Shown here: positions 63,801-64,000 of the stretch, in pieces
How the letters are laid out: each line of letters opens with the position of its first letter
Numbering within the stretch: position 1 is the first letter of the stretch
Assembly (NCBI GenBank): GCA_016703105.1
Contig: JADJCS010000005.1
Coordinates: 248,001 to 312,000 of the forward strand
Reading direction: 5' to 3'
Length of the DNA stretch: 64,000 nt
DNA from: Flavobacteriales bacterium
Lineage (GTDB): Bacteria; Bacteroidota; Bacteroidia; Flavobacteriales_F; PHOS-HE28
Notes under the pieces: generated by a model
Seen by the model: the letters and a program-made list of their open reading frames with translations, nothing else
What the model was told of the DNA's origin: nothing
Databases searched by the model: none
Made by a program: the position numbers and the translations under genes

Positions 63801-64000
63801 TTACAAGCTGATACGGACCCCGATCTGATGCACTCCGCTCCAGGGATTGGTGGCGCGGTAGGCATAGTCCAGTCCGATCGTGCTGAGCTTCTCCTTTCCG
63901 AACGGCATGTCCAAGCTCAATCCACCGGATAGTCCCGTGAACACGGTGGCGGCTTCTTCGCGGTTGGTGATGTCCTCTTCGTACATGTACCCTACGCGGA
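63801..64000 (-). CDS. Outer-membrane protein, PorV/PorQ-like C-terminus (partial)
   Basis: The last about 65 codons of a gene that continues beyond 64000. RVGYMYEEDITNREEAATVFTGLSGGLSLDMPFG and LSTIGLDYAYRATNPWSGVHQIGVRISL have the strand pattern and final aromatic/hydrophobic residue of an outer-membrane barrel. The DYAYR...G.H...R text recalls the PorV/PorQ proteins of the type IX secretion machinery. Too little is visible to be sure; other FadL/OmpP1-type barrels are possible. Confidence 0.6.
   Translation of the reverse strand, partial: RVGYMYEEDITNREEAATVFTGLSGGLSLDMPFGKEKLSTIGLDYAYRATNPWSGVHQIGVRISL

Overview
The window reads as a chromosomal segment of a high-GC member of the Bacteroidota, most likely Flavobacteriales. 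The evidence is: many starts preceded by the Bacteroidota -7 promoter box (TAnnTTTG or TAnnTTCG), almost no Shine-Dalgarno sequences, secreted proteins ending in type IX secretion (T9SS) sorting domains, a DUF6089 outer-membrane barrel, a PorV-like fragment, DUF3127 and DUF2911 proteins, and the tig-clpP-clpX order. Base composition looks near 60% GC by eye; I did not compute it.

Layout. 0-9.6 kb: end of grpE, dnaJ with a reduced zinc domain, two membrane proteins, a fatty-acid desaturase, gluQ behind tRNA-Leu(UAA), tRNA-Gly(GCC), mutS, a TrmH-type RNA methyltransferase and a DUF6089 barrel. 10-15 kb: a TPR/OmpA-like lipoprotein, a deoxynucleoside kinase and folK in one operon, then sppA. 15-24.8 kb: two T9SS cargo proteins, a small Cys-rich secreted protein divergent from a NarL-type regulator with three palindromes between them, DUF2797, a GH3-type acyl-adenylating enzyme, a second deoxynucleoside kinase, and a broken REP-associated transposase. 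24.8-38 kb: energy and transport genes (membrane pyrophosphatase, PDH E1 beta, EtfBA, a bifunctional nuclease, two amino-acid permeases, a flippase-like protein, a nucleoside transporter) and a large secreted protein. 38-55 kb: ClC channel, thyA-folA, a lipoprotein, a LytS/LytR two-component pair, two DUF2911 proteins, a long PIG-L deacetylase with a sodium:solute symporter, adenine deaminase and a T9SS protein. 55-64 kb: tig-clpP-clpX, tRNA-Leu(UAG), a flavin reductase-like protein, DUF3127, a glycosyltransferase plus flippase-like pair, ruvC, a HIT protein, greA, and the end of an outer-membrane protein.

How genes fit together: protein quality control (grpE-dnaJ, tig-clpP-clpX, sppA), thymidylate/folate/nucleoside metabolism (thyA-folA, folK, two dNKs, nucleoside transporter, ade) and DNA repair (mutS, ruvC) are scattered core functions. 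The PIG-L deacetylase and symporter probably act on one amino-sugar-type substrate.

The strongest global signal is technical or evolutionary. Sixteen genes have reading frames broken by roughly 30 indels, many in short homopolymers. They are concentrated at 38.8-54.8 kb, while neighbours such as mutS, hppA and clpX are intact. That looks more like uncorrected long-read errors than wholesale pseudogenisation. folA (about 30 residues missing), the transposase and the four-helix-bundle gene may be truly broken. I did not find a clear undescribed defence or biosynthetic system. The most interesting biological leads are the DnaJ lacking zinc centre I, an autoprotease-type S74 domain placed before a T9SS signal, the triple palindrome upstream of the orphan regulator, -7 boxes lying exactly 4 nt before start codons, a low-GC patch inside the PIG-L gene, and an SSB-like tail on DUF3127.
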